From NCBI GenBank assembly GCA_002421585.1, contig DIKD01000104.1, positions 1,429 to 6,743 of the forward strand: a DNA stretch of 5,315 nucleotides, given 5' to 3'. Under the pieces are notes generated by a model that was not told the origin of the DNA, ran no database searches, and saw only the letters and a program-made list of their open reading frames with translations. This document shows positions 5,296-5,315 of this stretch, piece by piece. The position numbers were made by a program, and so were the translations under genes. The DNA comes from Dehalococcoidia bacterium UBA5627 (GTDB lineage Bacteria > Chloroflexota > Dehalococcoidia > Dehalococcoidales > UBA5627). The stretch's first letter is position 1, and each line of letters begins with the position of its first letter.

Positions 5296-5315
5296 TTTTT
5301 TCTTCAATAAAAAAC

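Overview
The window is a piece of bacterial chromosome with moderate GC in genes and AT-rich spacers. It holds five complete or nearly complete protein genes, one tRNA gene and several RNA-level signals. Strong GGAGG-type Shine-Dalgarno sites, hairpin terminators, a tRNA with an encoded CCA end and a PaaK-type aryl-CoA ligase paired with a double-ACT protein suggest an anaerobic bacterium. The zinc-ribbon protein's C-terminal half resembles proteins I associate with Chloroflexota such as Dehalococcoidia. This is inference, and a clostridial or other anaerobe cannot be excluded without a search. I see no integrase, transposase, phage gene, CRISPR array or defence gene.

Layout. Positions 1-256 hold a possible C-terminal end of an unrecognised upstream gene and the leader of a plus-strand cytoplasmic 5'-nucleotidase/cyclic-phosphodiesterase family gene (257-1723). 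A perfect 26-bp palindrome (1726-1751) follows at once. It probably terminates transcription from both sides, because the next gene converges on it: a minus-strand protein (1783-2595) with a zinc ribbon, a Pro/Gln/Tyr-rich linker and a C-terminal domain. That gene has its own promoter candidate and Shine-Dalgarno site in the spacer at 2596-2834.

Next is a tight minus-strand operon: a PaaK-type phenylacetate/aryl-CoA ligase (3274-4572), then a double-ACT-domain protein (2835-3272) whose start codon lies one base after the ligase stop. The pair suggests activation of aromatic acids, such as those from aromatic amino acid breakdown, with the ACT protein as a possible amino-acid or aromatic sensor. 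The ligase has a leader with a perfect TATAAT box and a hairpin that overlaps an alternative pairing, which looks like an attenuator.

Upstream of that operon, also on the minus strand, is a complete tRNA-Ile(GAU) gene (4763-4839). Just upstream of it lies a degenerate tRNA-like stretch (about 4850-4920) that may be a decayed copy. The right end carries a small two-helix membrane protein (5029-5295 or longer), followed by a clear intrinsic terminator. I see no convincing new multi-gene system. The observations most worth a second look are the ligase leader, the tRNA-like remnant and the altered C-terminal motif of the nucleotidase.
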